Shown here: positions 16,021 through 25,399 of the stretch, piece after piece
How positions within the stretch are numbered: position 1 is the stretch's first letter
Layout: the number at the start of each line of letters is the position of its first letter
Origin: Rothia aerolata
Lineage (GTDB): Bacteria > Actinomycetota > Actinomycetes > Actinomycetales > Micrococcaceae
Length of the DNA: 64,000 nucleotides
Reading direction: 5' to 3'
NCBI RefSeq assembly: GCF_014635585.1
Contig: NZ_BMDC01000002.1
Span: forward strand, 1 to 64,000
Program-made: the position numbers and the translations under genes
The notes under the pieces: model-generated
Seen by the model: only the letters and a program-made list of their open reading frames with translations
Database searches by the model: none
Told to the model about the DNA's origin: nothing

Positions 16021-17304
16021 ATGAAACACGATTCTCAGCACCCCGATTCACATACCTCAGACGGAATAAACCGGCGCACCCTGGTAGCGGGAGCCGCAGG
16101 CACTGGCCTGGGCGTTGCCGCAACGCTGGGTGCCCAGTTTGCCACCGAGGTACGGGCCCAGGAAAGGGCCGAAGAAGCCCTGCCTCCGCTTCAAACCGCG
16201 CGGGTGGGCTTCTTCGGCCGGCGTCAGGCCGGGGTAGATACCCCGCCGCCGGCTCACGCCAGCTTCATCGCCTGCGACCTCAACGAGGAGCTAAAGGCAG
16301 CTGATATTGAACGGCTGCTGAGAATCATCACCGCCGACGCCGCCCAGCTCACCGCTGGGCGGGCGCCGGTGGTTGACCAGGAGCCCGAGCTGGCCACTAT
16401 TCCGGCCGAACTCACCGTGACAGTGGGGTTTGGGGAAAAGATTTTTGACCTGGTTAATCCGGCGAAAAAGCCGGGTTGGCTCAAGCCCCTAACCGCTTTT
16501 CCGCAAATAGACCAGCTACAGGAGCAGTGGAGCCACGGGGACCTGCTGCTTCAAATCTGCTCTCAGGATCCGCTGACCCTGGCCCATGCCCAAAGAATGC
16601 TACTGAAGGACGTGCGCTCCTTTGTGACGGTGCGCTGGGTGCAGAGCGGCTTCCGTAATGCCTATGGCTCAAGTCAGCAGGGAACGACCCAGCGAAACCT
16701 CTTTGGGCAGGTGGACGGAACCATTAACCCCACATCGCAAGACGAGACGATGGATCAGTTTGTCTGGGGAAGCCACGAGGATTTAGAGCCCTGGGAAGAA
16801 GGCGGAACCTCCCTGGTGATTCGGCGGATTCACATGAACCTGGATACCTGGGATCAAGCCGACCGGCCCGCCCGAGAAGACGCCGTGGGTCGCACCCTCG
16901 ATACCGGGGCGCCGCTGACCGGTGAGTCTGAGGACGACGTCGCCGACCTCTCTGCCACCACCGAGCTTGGCTTCCCCGTGATTGCTCCCTACGCTCATAT
17001 TCGACGAGCTACCGCCCAGAACCCGGTGGAACATATTCTGCGCAGGCCCTATAACTATGACCTGCCGGTTTCCAATGCCTCGGGCTTTTCAGACCACGGC
17101 CAGACTAGCGGGGGAGTCTCCAACTCGGGTCTGATTTTCTGCTCTTATCAGGCAGATCCGCTGAAGCAGTTTGTTCCCGTTCAGAAGCGGCTTGCGGAAC
17201 TCGATATGCTTAATACCTGGACAGTCCCCATCGGTTCGGCGGTCTTTGCTCTACCGGCGGGTTGCAGCGAAAGCGGCTTTATCGGAGAGAGCCTGTTTAG
17301 CTGA
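16021..17304 (+). CDS. DyP-type haem peroxidase, Tat-exported (EfeB/DtpA-like)
   Basis: 427 residues. The N-terminus has a twin-arginine signal (INRRTLVAGAAG, Arg18-Arg19) followed by a hydrophobic stretch. The peroxidase domain has the DyP hallmark GQVDGT near residue 230 (GxxDG with the catalytic Asp) and the proximal region around EHILRRPYNYD. EfeB normally sits with EfeU and EfeO in iron uptake; neither is present. Here the gene is enclosed by copper genes. Streptomyces DyP peroxidases are also linked to extracytoplasmic copper chaperones, so a copper-related or oxidative role is more likely than iron import. Confidence 0.9.
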   Translation: MKHDSQHPDSHTSDGINRRTLVAGAAGTGLGVAATLGAQFATEVRAQERAEEALPPLQTARVGFFGRRQAGVDTPPPAHASFIACDLNEELKAADIERLLRIITADAAQLTAGRAPVVDQEPELATIPAELTVTVGFGEKIFDLVNPAKKPGWLKPLTAFPQIDQLQEQWSHGDLLLQICSQDPLTLAHAQRMLLKDVRSFVTVRWVQSGFRNAYGSSQQGTTQRNLFGQVDGTINPTSQDETMDQFVWGSHEDLEPWEEGGTSLVIRRIHMNLDTWDQADRPAREDAVGRTLDTGAPLTGESEDDVADLSATTELGFPVIAPYAHIRRATAQNPVEHILRRPYNYDLPVSNASGFSDHGQTSGGVSNSGLIFCSYQADPLKQFVPVQKRLAELDMLNTWTVPIGSAVFALPAGCSESGFIGESLFS

Positions 17305-17352
17305 TTCACACTCTTTTGTTTATCTTCACCCCTTCAACACAGAATTGAGATT

Positions 17353-19545
17353 ATGTCGCAGTCAACCTTGCCGAGCCGGGAGACTTCGCACCGGACAACG
17401 GGCCAGCGCCTCCAGTACCACAGCGGTGTAACCCGCCACTGGATTTGGCTTTTTCCTGCGGCAGCTCTGGTTTTTCTTCTAGTTTCTTTGGCGCTGACCG
17501 GCTCCAACAGCGCCACCGATTTAGCCGATGCCGGTGCCTTTGTGCGCTGGGCCCTACCGGTAGCGGAAACCGTCCATAACTTTGCAATGACCACCACCAT
17601 GGGTGCGATTCTCTTTGCTATGGCGGTGGTGCCCCGCTACGCCGACTCGGCTCGGGGAAAGCTACGGCTCAACACCGCCCACAAGTTCTCCAAGCAGCAG
17701 GTAGCAGACCGCGAAGAATACCCCGCCTTCACCGCGGTACTCAACCTAGCGGCGTCCGCGGCGGTTACCTGGACCATCTTCGCTATGGCGGTGCTGGTAC
17801 TGGCCTACGCCGATATTTCCGGTCGGCCGGTCAGCCTCTCTAACTCCTACACCTCTGAGCTCCTCAGCTACATCACCACCATTGAGTCGGGTATGCAGGA
17901 GGCCACCACCGTGGTGGTCGCCGCCGTGGTAGCAACCCTGGTCTTTGGCGTTCGTTCGCTCATGGGTCTCTTTTTGACCCTGGCAATTTCCTTGATTGGA
18001 ATTATCGATATGGCTCTGGGCGGCCACTCATCGGGCGGCGCCGACCACATGGGGGCGGTCAATTCTTTGGGTCTGCACCTGCTGGGCGTGGTCATCTGGT
18101 GCGGTGGGCTGATTACCCTGGTCTTTCTCTCGCGGCTGATTAGCTCCGATGACGCCGGGGAAGCAACGATTGCCGGAAGCCGCCGGGCTTGCGGGGACGC
18201 CGCTGGCCGCCGGGTACCCATGGCGGTGGCGGTGTTGCGTCGCTACTCTGCGCTGGCGCTGGGTGGTTTTATTCTGGTGACCCTCTCAGGAATCTTAAAT
18301 GCCGCGGTGCGCATGAATAACCTGGGGGAGCTCTTCAGCACAGCCTACGGTGGCCTGATTCTCTCAAAGTTTGCCCTGACCATGCTGTTGGGTGCTATCG
18401 GTGCCCTGCACCGCCTAACCCTGATACCCGCGATGGAAAAGGGCTCTGTCTCTAAAACCCGCGGGCTCTGGACCGCTATCCTGGTGGAGCTGGTGCTGAT
18501 GGGCGGTACCAGTGGCCTGGCGGCGTCCCTGTCCCGAACAGCCCCGCCGGTGCCCGAAACCCTCGATGAGGGAGCCTCCCCGGCGCGAATTCTCACCTGG
18601 TACGACCTACCGCCCGAACCCCACGTTGCCGAGTGGTTTACCCAGTGGCGTTTCGACTGGTTCTGGGTGGCCTTCTGTCTCTTCGCCGCCTATATCTACA
18701 TCTGGGCATATATTAGGGTGCGTCGGGCCGGTGGTACCTGGAATCTAGCCCGTTTACTCTCCTGGCTTTGGGGCCTCTTCCTGCTCAACTACGTAACCTC
18801 GGGCGGGCTGGCCATTTATGGCCGCGTGCTTTTCTCGGCCCACATGGTTGAGCATATGTCCCTGACCATGATTGTTCCGGTTTTCCTGGTGCTGGGCGCT
18901 CCGATTACCCTGCTCCTTCGCGCGCTAGAACCCCGGCAGGACGGCACCCGTGGTCCCCGCGAGTGGATTCTTCGCCTGGTACATTCGGGCTGGTCAAAGG
19001 TGATTACCAACCCCATCTTTGCCGCGGTGAACTTCGCCGGCTCCATTGTGGTGGTCTACTTTACTCCGGTGCTGAACTTTATTCTCAAGTACCACGTGGG
19101 CCACGAATTCATGATCGTGCACTTCTTGATTACCGGCTACATTTTCAGCCTGGTGCTCATTGGCATTGACCCGATTCCGCGCCGCCCCATGTACCCCATT
19201 CGCCTGATTCTGCTGATTGCCACCCTGGGCTACCACGCCTTTGTGGGCATTGCCATGATGAACATGGAGTCCCTGCTGGCGGCCTCCTGGTTCGGCAACA
19301 TGGGCCGACCCTGGGGTCTGCCCGCCATTGACGACCAGAAGCTGGGTGGCTCCCTGATGTGGGGTATCGGCGAGCTACCGACCATGATTATTGCGGTGGC
19401 CGTTGCCGTGCAGTGGTCTATCAATGACAAAAAGGTGCAGAAGCGGGAAGACCGGCAGGCAGACCGCGACGGCGATGCCGAACTGAACGCCTACAACGAG
19501 ATGTTTGAGAAGCTGGCTGAGCGGGATGAACAGTCCCGGCGCTAG
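17353..19545 (+). CDS. CopD-CtaG fusion membrane protein
   Basis: 730 residues with about 15 membrane segments. The first 400 residues correspond to a CopD-type copper resistance/import protein, with the His-rich loop GGHSSGGADHMGAVN and a following LHLLGVVIWCGG helix. From about residue 410, the sequence is the caa3-type cytochrome-oxidase assembly factor CtaG, with LFSAHMVEHMSLTMIVPVFL and conserved histidines in YHVGHEFMIVHFL. Fusion of these domains is known in actinobacteria and links copper entry to oxidase copper insertion. Ends in a charged cytoplasmic tail. Confidence 0.92.
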   Translation: MSQSTLPSRETSHRTTGQRLQYHSGVTRHWIWLFPAAALVFLLVSLALTGSNSATDLADAGAFVRWALPVAETVHNFAMTTTMGAILFAMAVVPRYADSARGKLRLNTAHKFSKQQVADREEYPAFTAVLNLAASAAVTWTIFAMAVLVLAYADISGRPVSLSNSYTSELLSYITTIESGMQEATTVVVAAVVATLVFGVRSLMGLFLTLAISLIGIIDMALGGHSSGGADHMGAVNSLGLHLLGVVIWCGGLITLVFLSRLISSDDAGEATIAGSRRACGDAAGRRVPMAVAVLRRYSALALGGFILVTLSGILNAAVRMNNLGELFSTAYGGLILSKFALTMLLGAIGALHRLTLIPAMEKGSVSKTRGLWTAILVELVLMGGTSGLAASLSRTAPPVPETLDEGASPARILTWYDLPPEPHVAEWFTQWRFDWFWVAFCLFAAYIYIWAYIRVRRAGGTWNLARLLSWLWGLFLLNYVTSGGLAIYGRVLFSAHMVEHMSLTMIVPVFLVLGAPITLLLRALEPRQDGTRGPREWILRLVHSGWSKVITNPIFAAVNFAGSIVVVYFTPVLNFILKYHVGHEFMIVHFLITGYIFSLVLIGIDPIPRRPMYPIRLILLIATLGYHAFVGIAMMNMESLLAASWFGNMGRPWGLPAIDDQKLGGSLMWGIGELPTMIIAVAVAVQWSINDKKVQKREDRQADRDGDAELNAYNEMFEKLAERDEQSRR

Positions 19546-19657
19546 ATTTCTTTACCCGTGTAACAGTCCGCAAAATTTGCAACACTTCTCAGCGGGCTTT
19601 GCCCTTGGTTAGGCTGGTAGCAATAGAAGATTACCCCTGACGTTCAAGGACTAAACC

Positions 19658-21574
19658 ATGGCAGAGAACCTTCGTAGCACCCGGGTGCGCGCTTCAGAAC
19701 TGGTGGGCCGCAACTGGCTCAATACCGGTGAGAAGCAACTGAGCCTTGAGGATTTGCGCGGCAAAATCGTGATTCTCGATTTCTGGACCTTCTGCTGCAT
19801 GAACTGCCTGCACGTGCTAGACGAACTGCGCCCGCTGGAAGAAGAGTTCTCTGACATTTTGGTGACGGTGGGCGTGCATTCTCCCAAGTTTGAGCACGAG
19901 GCCGACCCCGATGCCCTGGCAGCTGCCGTAGACCGCTACGACATTACCCACCCGGTGCTGGATGACCCCAACCTGACCACCTGGAGCGCCTACACCGCCC
20001 GTGCCTGGCCCACCCTGGTGGTGGTTGACCCCGAGGGCTACGTGGTGGCGCATCTCTCCGGCGAGGGCCACGTGCAGGGACTGATTTCCCTGGTGCGGGA
20101 GCTGGCCGAGGAGCACGAGGCCAAGGGCACCCTGCACCGCGGTAACGGCCCCTATGTGCCCCGCCCCAAGCCCCAGGGTGTTTTTGCCTTTCCCGGTAAG
20201 GCGGCCCGCCTGCCCGAGAGCCTGGGCGGCGGCTACCTGGTAACCGATACGGCGCGGCACCGCCTGGTGCAGGTTGAAGAAGACCTGCAAACCGAGATTT
20301 CTCGTATCGGCGGCGTCCAGAAGGGCTGGGCAGACGGTGACCGCGAGGCAGCCCGCTTCAACGAGCCCCAGGGCTTTGCCCTGGTACCCGAGCACCTGCG
20401 CGAACAGCTGGGCTACGATGTGCTGGTTGCCGACTCGGTCAACCATCGCCTGCGCGCGGTTTCCCTGGCCAGCGGTGAGGTAAAAACCGTAGCTGGCAAC
20501 GGCGAGCAACGCCTGACTAGTTCAGATAATGCCCGCTCCGCCGACCCCAACTTCATTGCTACCGGTGCTGACCCGCTGACCGTTGCGCTTTCCTCCCCCT
20601 GGGATATCGTGTGGTCTTCTTCCGCCTCTCTCTTTTTGGTCGCTATGGCGGGCACCCACCAGATTTTCAGCTTTGACCCGCTGACCGGCCAGCTGGCGGT
20701 CTTCGCAGGCACCGGCGCTGAGGGGCTCAAGGACGGCGCTGCCGATGAGGCTTGGTTCGCGCAGACCTCCGGCCTGGCGGAGGCCGCCGACGGCTCGGTC
20801 TGGGCCGCCGATTCTGAGACCTCCGCCCTGCGCCGTATCGTTTTTGAGGACGGCGCGGTGCGGGTTGAAACCGCAATCGGCATCGGCCTCTTCGACTTCG
20901 GCTTTGTAGACGGCACCATCGAAGAAGCCCGGATGCAGCACTGCCTGGGCGTCACCGCCCTGCCCGATGGATCTGTTGCCGTTGCCGATACCTACAACGG
21001 AGCAATCCGCCGCTTTGACCCCGCCAGCGGGGAACTGACCACCCTGGCCCGGGGCCTGGCTGAACCCTCAGACGTGCTGGTAGAAACCACCGACGAGGGC
21101 GCTCGCCTGATCGTGGTTGAATCCAACGCTCACGAGCTCACCCGTGTAGCGATTCCCGAGCACGTGCAAAAGGTCAACGAGGGAGCCTCACAGACAGCCC
21201 GGCCCGCCACCCGGCTCACCGGCGGCACCCTCAACTTTGAATCCCGCTTCACCGCCCCTGCCGGCCAAAAGCTCGATACCCGCTGGGGCGACCCCACCCA
21301 GCTGAAGATTTCTTCCACCCCCGAAGACTTCATTCTCGAAGGCGCCGGAACCTCCCAGGGCCTGACCCGCTCCCTGGTGCTCAACCCCGAAATTGAAGAG
21401 GCGGTTCTGCACATCACCGCCCGAGCGGCGTCCTGCGACGGCGAACCCGGCGGTGAAATCCCCGATCACGCCGCCTGCCACCTCTACCAGCAGGACTGGG
21501 GCATTCCGGTGGTGGTCACCGGCTCTGAGGACGACGAAAGCGACCTGGTGCTGGACCTACGAGGAGTCAACTAG
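19658..21574 (+). CDS. Thioredoxin-like protein with NHL-repeat propeller (NHLRC2-like)
   Basis: 638 residues with no signal peptide. The N-terminal thioredoxin fold (about 1-150) has FWTFCCMNCLHVLDEL, so the redox pair is Cys47-x-x-Cys50 with an additional Cys46. It is followed by about 350 residues of NHL-type beta-propeller repeats (DVLVADSVNHRLRAV, SVAVADTYNGAIRRF) and a C-terminal beta domain with two Cys. The family is widespread but lacks an assigned substrate. It starts 110 bp after the copper cluster with its own AAGGA site; a role in redox maintenance of that cluster is only a guess. Confidence 0.85.
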   Translation: MAENLRSTRVRASELVGRNWLNTGEKQLSLEDLRGKIVILDFWTFCCMNCLHVLDELRPLEEEFSDILVTVGVHSPKFEHEADPDALAAAVDRYDITHPVLDDPNLTTWSAYTARAWPTLVVVDPEGYVVAHLSGEGHVQGLISLVRELAEEHEAKGTLHRGNGPYVPRPKPQGVFAFPGKAARLPESLGGGYLVTDTARHRLVQVEEDLQTEISRIGGVQKGWADGDREAARFNEPQGFALVPEHLREQLGYDVLVADSVNHRLRAVSLASGEVKTVAGNGEQRLTSSDNARSADPNFIATGADPLTVALSSPWDIVWSSSASLFLVAMAGTHQIFSFDPLTGQLAVFAGTGAEGLKDGAADEAWFAQTSGLAEAADGSVWAADSETSALRRIVFEDGAVRVETAIGIGLFDFGFVDGTIEEARMQHCLGVTALPDGSVAVADTYNGAIRRFDPASGELTTLARGLAEPSDVLVETTDEGARLIVVESNAHELTRVAIPEHVQKVNEGASQTARPATRLTGGTLNFESRFTAPAGQKLDTRWGDPTQLKISSTPEDFILEGAGTSQGLTRSLVLNPEIEEAVLHITARAASCDGEPGGEIPDHAACHLYQQDWGIPVVVTGSEDDESDLVLDLRGVN

Positions 21575-21591
21575 TAGCCCCTGCAGAAAAG

Positions 21592-21695
21592 GGGCGATGG
21601 ACGCCCCTGCAAGCTGACCCTCTCGCAGGCTCGCTGGCGCTCGCATGCGATTCACGCCAGCCCCAGCCAGCTTGCAGGGAAGGCGTCCATCGCCC
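21592..21695. repeat. Large palindrome related to family A (diverged loop)
   Basis: GGGCGATGGACGCCCCTGCAAGCTG (in parts, 21592-21616) pairs with CAGCTTGCAGGG...GGCGTCCATCGCCC (21668-21695) with one small bulge. The 51-base loop contains CGCCAGCCCC, shared with the family A loop, but lacks the CTTAAACG part and instead carries CTCGC-rich repeats as copy 1 does. It lies between two convergent genes, where it could end transcription both ways. Confidence 0.8.
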
Positions 21696-21723
21696 TTTCC
21701 TCACGGTTGGGCTCCTGCCCCCT

Positions 21724-22695
21724 CTACTCGACCGTCACCTCGGTATCGGTCACCTGCAGGTTGGCCGAGTAGGTGAAGGGTACCTCATGCTTGACCTGCG
21801 AGGTCTTGCCGGTGTACAGATCCAGCTCGGTAAAGGAGACCTCAGCGGTACCGCGGGAATCATCCAGCACCCAGCGGCCGGTCTGGTCAACGGTGGGGGA
21901 GGGCTCGGGATAGTCCGTAATCTTCCAGGAGACATCACCCTGCACGCGTCCGTCAAAGGGGTACTCAAAGGGGCAGCCCGCCGGATAGAGGGTGTTCTGA
22001 GTGGCACATTTATCCAGCTGCGACTGCACCTGGTAGCGCACGGAATTAATGGCTGATTCGCTAGGTTCCAGCTTCACCATAAGATCTTCGGGAGTGCTGG
22101 TGGGCGAGGTGACCGCCACCGTCTGTTCCTGGGACGAAAACAGGGAGGACTCGTAGGCGACCGTAAACTCACCGGGGTAGAAGACCGCAAAGTTGCGGTT
22201 GCCGTTATCAACCGCTACCTTCTCGTTGTTCAGTGTGGCGGCATCGACCGAGGAAGATGAAACGTGAACGGTGGGCAGTTCGGTGGAGTCAATATGCCAT
22301 TGGTCGAATACACCCCAGTGGGAGCCCACTTTCGTCAGGTGAAAATCGGTGGTCTGCGGCGTTTCACCCAGGGTATAGGCAACGGTGACGGTGGCGTGGT
22401 CTCCCTGAATCTCGGTGTTTTTAACCGTGAGATTCTTGAGGTTTTTCAGGGAATTGCTGACCGCCTCACCGCTGAGCATGGCGGCGTTAGAATCGGGAAC
22501 TTCCGCTCCGAGGATTCCCAGAGCCCGCTCGCCGTCCCCGGCTCGAAGCGCCTGAAAATACTGGCGGACCTGCCCGGAGGGTTCATAGACCGTGCGGTTA
22601 ATCAGCGCCAAAGCACCCAGCGCCACCAGCACAGCGGTGAGAACTCCCACGAACCAACCGACAAATACTCGATCAACACCCGATGAAAAACGCAT
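21724..22695 (-). CDS. Single-pass membrane protein of unknown function, NTF2-like fold suspected
   Basis: 323 residues: a short cytoplasmic start, one membrane helix (about 12-34, VGWFVGVLTAVLVALGALAL), then an extracytoplasmic part. The first 110 outer residues (VRQYFQALRAGDGERALGIL ... YTLGETPQTTDFHL) have the spacing of an NTF2-like/DUF4878-type domain; the rest is beta-rich and contains a Cys pair (DKCATQNTLYPAGC). I do not recognise a specific family. It converges with the thioredoxin-NHL gene and diverges from the next gene. Confidence 0.6.
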   Translation of the reverse strand: MRFSSGVDRVFVGWFVGVLTAVLVALGALALINRTVYEPSGQVRQYFQALRAGDGERALGILGAEVPDSNAAMLSGEAVSNSLKNLKNLTVKNTEIQGDHATVTVAYTLGETPQTTDFHLTKVGSHWGVFDQWHIDSTELPTVHVSSSSVDAATLNNEKVAVDNGNRNFAVFYPGEFTVAYESSLFSSQEQTVAVTSPTSTPEDLMVKLEPSESAINSVRYQVQSQLDKCATQNTLYPAGCPFEYPFDGRVQGDVSWKITDYPEPSPTVDQTGRWVLDDSRGTAEVSFTELDLYTGKTSQVKHEVPFTYSANLQVTDTEVTVE

Positions 22696-22758
22696 GCCTC
22701 TAATCTAGCTCACAAAGAACACTGGCGTGTAACCAAGCCTATTCTCAGACCAGCCGCC

Positions 22759-22764
22759 TAGGAT
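22759..22764 (+). promoter_or_regulatory. -10 element of a probable leaderless promoter
   Basis: TAGGAT ends six bases before ATG 22771, and no Shine-Dalgarno sequence fits in between, so transcription probably starts at or near the start codon. The -35 is not clear. Confidence 0.4.
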
Positions 22765-22770
22765 ATTCCT

Positions 22771-23469
22771 ATGGCTGAATACGCGCACCAGGTACCTGAA
22801 AAATATGGCGAGGCTCTAGCATCCTACTATCCGAGAATCGTCTCCTACCATCGCAGAATTCTTACTGCCCTGCCCCCGGCGCTGGTGATTGTGGGCATTC
22901 TTTTTCTGCTGACCCGCCGCCGTTTTGCTCTGCCCTACACTTTGATGATGGTGGTTGTCGTGGTGATTGTGGCTATCGCTGTCTATTCGGTGCTCAAGCC
23001 CACCATTGTGGTGCGAACCAAGACCCACCTGCTGAGCGGGCGAATTGTGGGCTGGAAGGTCATTGAGCTTGCTGAGATTGACCGCACGGTCTTTACCGAG
23101 CGGCTGGCCCCGAAGAAGGCGACTAACCTTCCCGACGGCGGCGCCAAGTCGCTGACCGCCAGGGGAGTCCCTGCCATGTGGGCGGTCAACGCCAAGGGCA
23201 AGAGCGTCTTTCGGCTGGACGGTAGAATCTGGGACCACAAGACCATGCGGAAAATTGCCGCCGATATTTCAGCCCAAACCGTGGTCTACCCGCGCATTAA
23301 CGTGGTGCAGATGAACAAGCAGCACCCCGGCCTGGTGACCTTCAATGAGTTGCACCCCGGCTGGAAGTCAGCCACCGTGGCCGTGGTCTCTGTGATAGTG
23401 CTTGCCCTGGTTGCCGCAGGCGCCATGCTGCCCGAGGAAACCTTGCAACAGTTCAATGTGCTGCGCTAG
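22771..23469 (+). CDS. Membrane protein with PH-like core, unknown function
   Basis: 232 residues. Two close membrane helices (about 32-75, the second very Val/Ile-rich), a cytoplasmic middle resembling bacterial PH domains (PTIVVRTKTHLLSGRIVGWKVIELAEIDRTVF), and a last membrane helix (about 205-222). The LxxGRIVGWKxIxLxEI pattern recalls bPH_2-type proteins. No partner genes in operon. The function is unknown. Confidence 0.6.
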   Translation: MAEYAHQVPEKYGEALASYYPRIVSYHRRILTALPPALVIVGILFLLTRRRFALPYTLMMVVVVVIVAIAVYSVLKPTIVVRTKTHLLSGRIVGWKVIELAEIDRTVFTERLAPKKATNLPDGGAKSLTARGVPAMWAVNAKGKSVFRLDGRIWDHKTMRKIAADISAQTVVYPRINVVQMNKQHPGLVTFNELHPGWKSATVAVVSVIVLALVAAGAMLPEETLQQFNVLR

Positions 23470-23499
23470 TCCCGGGCACCTTCGGTCACTAGAAAGAAG

Positions 23500-24120
23500 C
23501 TAGCGGGTCAGCACCGCTACTAAGAAGTTTGAGTCTTCTGTAAAGGGGCGCAAGTCCCAGGTGGAGAACTTCTGCTCCACGCGCAGGCCCACCGCGGCGG
23601 CGTCCTCAAAGAACTGGGCGAAATCATAGCCGCGGCCGGCACCGAAGCCAATTACCGCGCGTCCTGACTCCTTGAGCACCGCACGGAAGTTCTCAAGCAC
23701 GGGCAGGCGGGTTGAGGCCGCCAAAAAGGTCATCACATTACCGGCGCAGAGAATCGCGTCGAAGCCCTCGACGCCCAACTCGGCGTCGGCAGCCAGCCCC
23801 AGGACCTCGCGCAAATCGGTGAGATCCGCGGTTTTCCAGGTGGCATCGGGGCAGACCCGCTGAGCTTCCTCAATGAGCTTGGGGTCAATATCGACGCCGG
23901 TCACCCGGTGCCCGCGCTCGTACAGGTAGGTGCCGAGACGGCCGGGGCCGGAACCGGCGTCCAGAACCTTAGCGCCCCGGGGGAGCATGGCATCGAGGGT
24001 GCGAGCTTCGCCCCAAATATCCTGGCCCTGCTCGGCCATGGTCTTGAAGCGCTGAATGTACCATTCAGAGTGCTGGGGGTTGCGTTCGGTTTGAATCTGC
24101 CAGAGCGACTTCTCGCGCAT
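23500..24120 (-). CDS. SAM-dependent methyltransferase
   Basis: 206 residues, class I Rossmann methyltransferase. Motif I KVLDAGSGPGRLG and the acidic end of strand 2, VTGVDIDPK, bind SAM; motif IV is DAILCAGNVMTFL. Preceded by AGAAGGAG on the minus strand. The substrate is unknown. Homologues are usually annotated as class I SAM-dependent methyltransferases with no defined pathway. Confidence 0.85.
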   Translation of the reverse strand: MREKSLWQIQTERNPQHSEWYIQRFKTMAEQGQDIWGEARTLDAMLPRGAKVLDAGSGPGRLGTYLYERGHRVTGVDIDPKLIEEAQRVCPDATWKTADLTDLREVLGLAADAELGVEGFDAILCAGNVMTFLAASTRLPVLENFRAVLKESGRAVIGFGAGRGYDFAQFFEDAAAVGLRVEQKFSTWDLRPFTEDSNFLVAVLTR

Positions 24121-24195
24121 GAAAACTCCTTCTAGACTAAAAGCCTCTTATACCTAACGTTACCGCTTTGCTTGGGTGCAATCGCGATGGAGAAA

Positions 24196-25239
24196 CTAGG
24201 TCTGGTTCACACCGAACTCGGTCATGATGTCTTCCATGAACTGCTCAACATCGCCGCTTCCTATCACGGGGCCACCCGCTACCAGGCCGTCTGCCCCCAG
24301 GGCCACCGCCAGGGGAGTGCCGAGCCCAAACAGGCGCTCGGTGGAGGACTGCTCATCGACGAAAACCTCTATCTCGGCGGGCAATCCCAGCTGGGAAACC
24401 TGCGATTCGGTAGAGACCACCGGGTTGATTTTGAGCAGGGGTAGCTTCTGCTGCCAGGTTTCTACCCGCTCAAGCACCTTTCGGCAGGGCGTGCAGCCGG
24501 GGGAGACCCAGATCAGAACGCGCGCCTGCTGTGCTGCCAGTTCTCGTAGCGAGACGGTTTCCCCGCGGTAGGGGCGGGTCAGCGCCGCAAACGGAATGGG
24601 CAGGCGGATGTAATCTTCTTCGGCCTGCTCTGACTGGGTGATCTCGCCCTGCTCTTCACCGGTTTGTGCCGGGGCAGTCTGCTGGGACCCAGCCACCTGC
24701 TGCGCTGCCGGCTCGGCCAGCAGCTCCGAGCGGTACATGGCCCATAAGGCAAGTGCCGCTAGAGCCGCCCCGAGCAGCCAAAGCCATCCGGCGGCGTCCA
24801 GTGCTAAGAGCTGTCCCAGCGCGGAGCGGTCGGTGGCCATCCCACCGATGAGGGCGCCAACCGCCGCGCCCAGCAGGGCAAGGTTGCGCAGCAGGGTATA
24901 GCCGGAGATAGGGGCGGTGGAAGCCCCGCCAAAACAGTTGCAGCTGGCGGTGTTGCCCGCGAGTAGGGCCCGAAGAATCACGCCGAAGTAGGCGGCGAAG
25001 AGGAGAACCGCCGCGATACCGCCGAGAACCCCCAGCCAGCCCGGTGCCAGAAGCAACCACAGGGCTAGCACGATTTCACCGGCGGGCAGAACCCGGGAGA
25101 CCGCCTTGAACGGTAGCCAGCGGTCGAGGTCGAGGTTGACAATGGCGGCGGCGGTGCTGGCACGATCTTTCGCTTTGGCCACGCCACTGGCGAGCAGCGT
25201 GATGATAATGATGAGGGAACAGAGAACCAGGGGGGTCAC
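24196..25239 (-). CDS. MauE/DoxX-like membrane protein fused to a thioredoxin-like domain
   Basis: 347 residues. The N-terminal 150 residues hold four membrane helices in the MauE (methylamine utilisation)/DoxX arrangement, with ASCNCFGG between helices 3 and 4 carrying a Cys-x-Cys pair. A polar linker rich in Gln and Glu follows, then a thioredoxin-like domain with SPGCTPCRKVLERVE (CTPC) near residue 245. MauE-type proteins are thought to pass electrons to thioredoxin-like proteins, and here both are one chain. No methylamine dehydrogenase genes are present, so a general disulfide role is more likely. Confidence 0.8.
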   Translation of the reverse strand: MTPLVLCSLIIIITLLASGVAKAKDRASTAAAIVNLDLDRWLPFKAVSRVLPAGEIVLALWLLLAPGWLGVLGGIAAVLLFAAYFGVILRALLAGNTASCNCFGGASTAPISGYTLLRNLALLGAAVGALIGGMATDRSALGQLLALDAAGWLWLLGAALAALALWAMYRSELLAEPAAQQVAGSQQTAPAQTGEEQGEITQSEQAEEDYIRLPIPFAALTRPYRGETVSLRELAAQQARVLIWVSPGCTPCRKVLERVETWQQKLPLLKINPVVSTESQVSQLGLPAEIEVFVDEQSSTERLFGLGTPLAVALGADGLVAGGPVIGSGDVEQFMEDIMTEFGVNQT

Positions 25240-25387
25240 AGACGCTCCTCTTTCGGTGGGGCAAGTTTATGTTCAGCTTAGCCCGCAGGACGCCGCGGGG
25301 GTGAGTTTGTGTCAGCGAGAGGGGCTTGGTGTTGAGCACAGGGCTTCTTCTTGGGCGCGTAGCGGGCGGTGAGGTGGGGTTTTGCGC

Positions 25388-25393
25388 TATTTT
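25388..25393 (+). promoter_or_regulatory. -10 element of a probable leaderless dcd promoter
   Basis: TATTTT ends six bases before the GTG start at 25400. The intervening TAGAGT gives no ribosome-binding site, so the mRNA probably begins at the start codon. The -35 is weak. Confidence 0.4.
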
Positions 25394-25399
25394 TAGAGT

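Noticed and set aside
16021-17304. EfeUOB iron uptake system
   Set aside because: Only the EfeB-like peroxidase is present; EfeU and EfeO are absent and the neighbours are copper genes.
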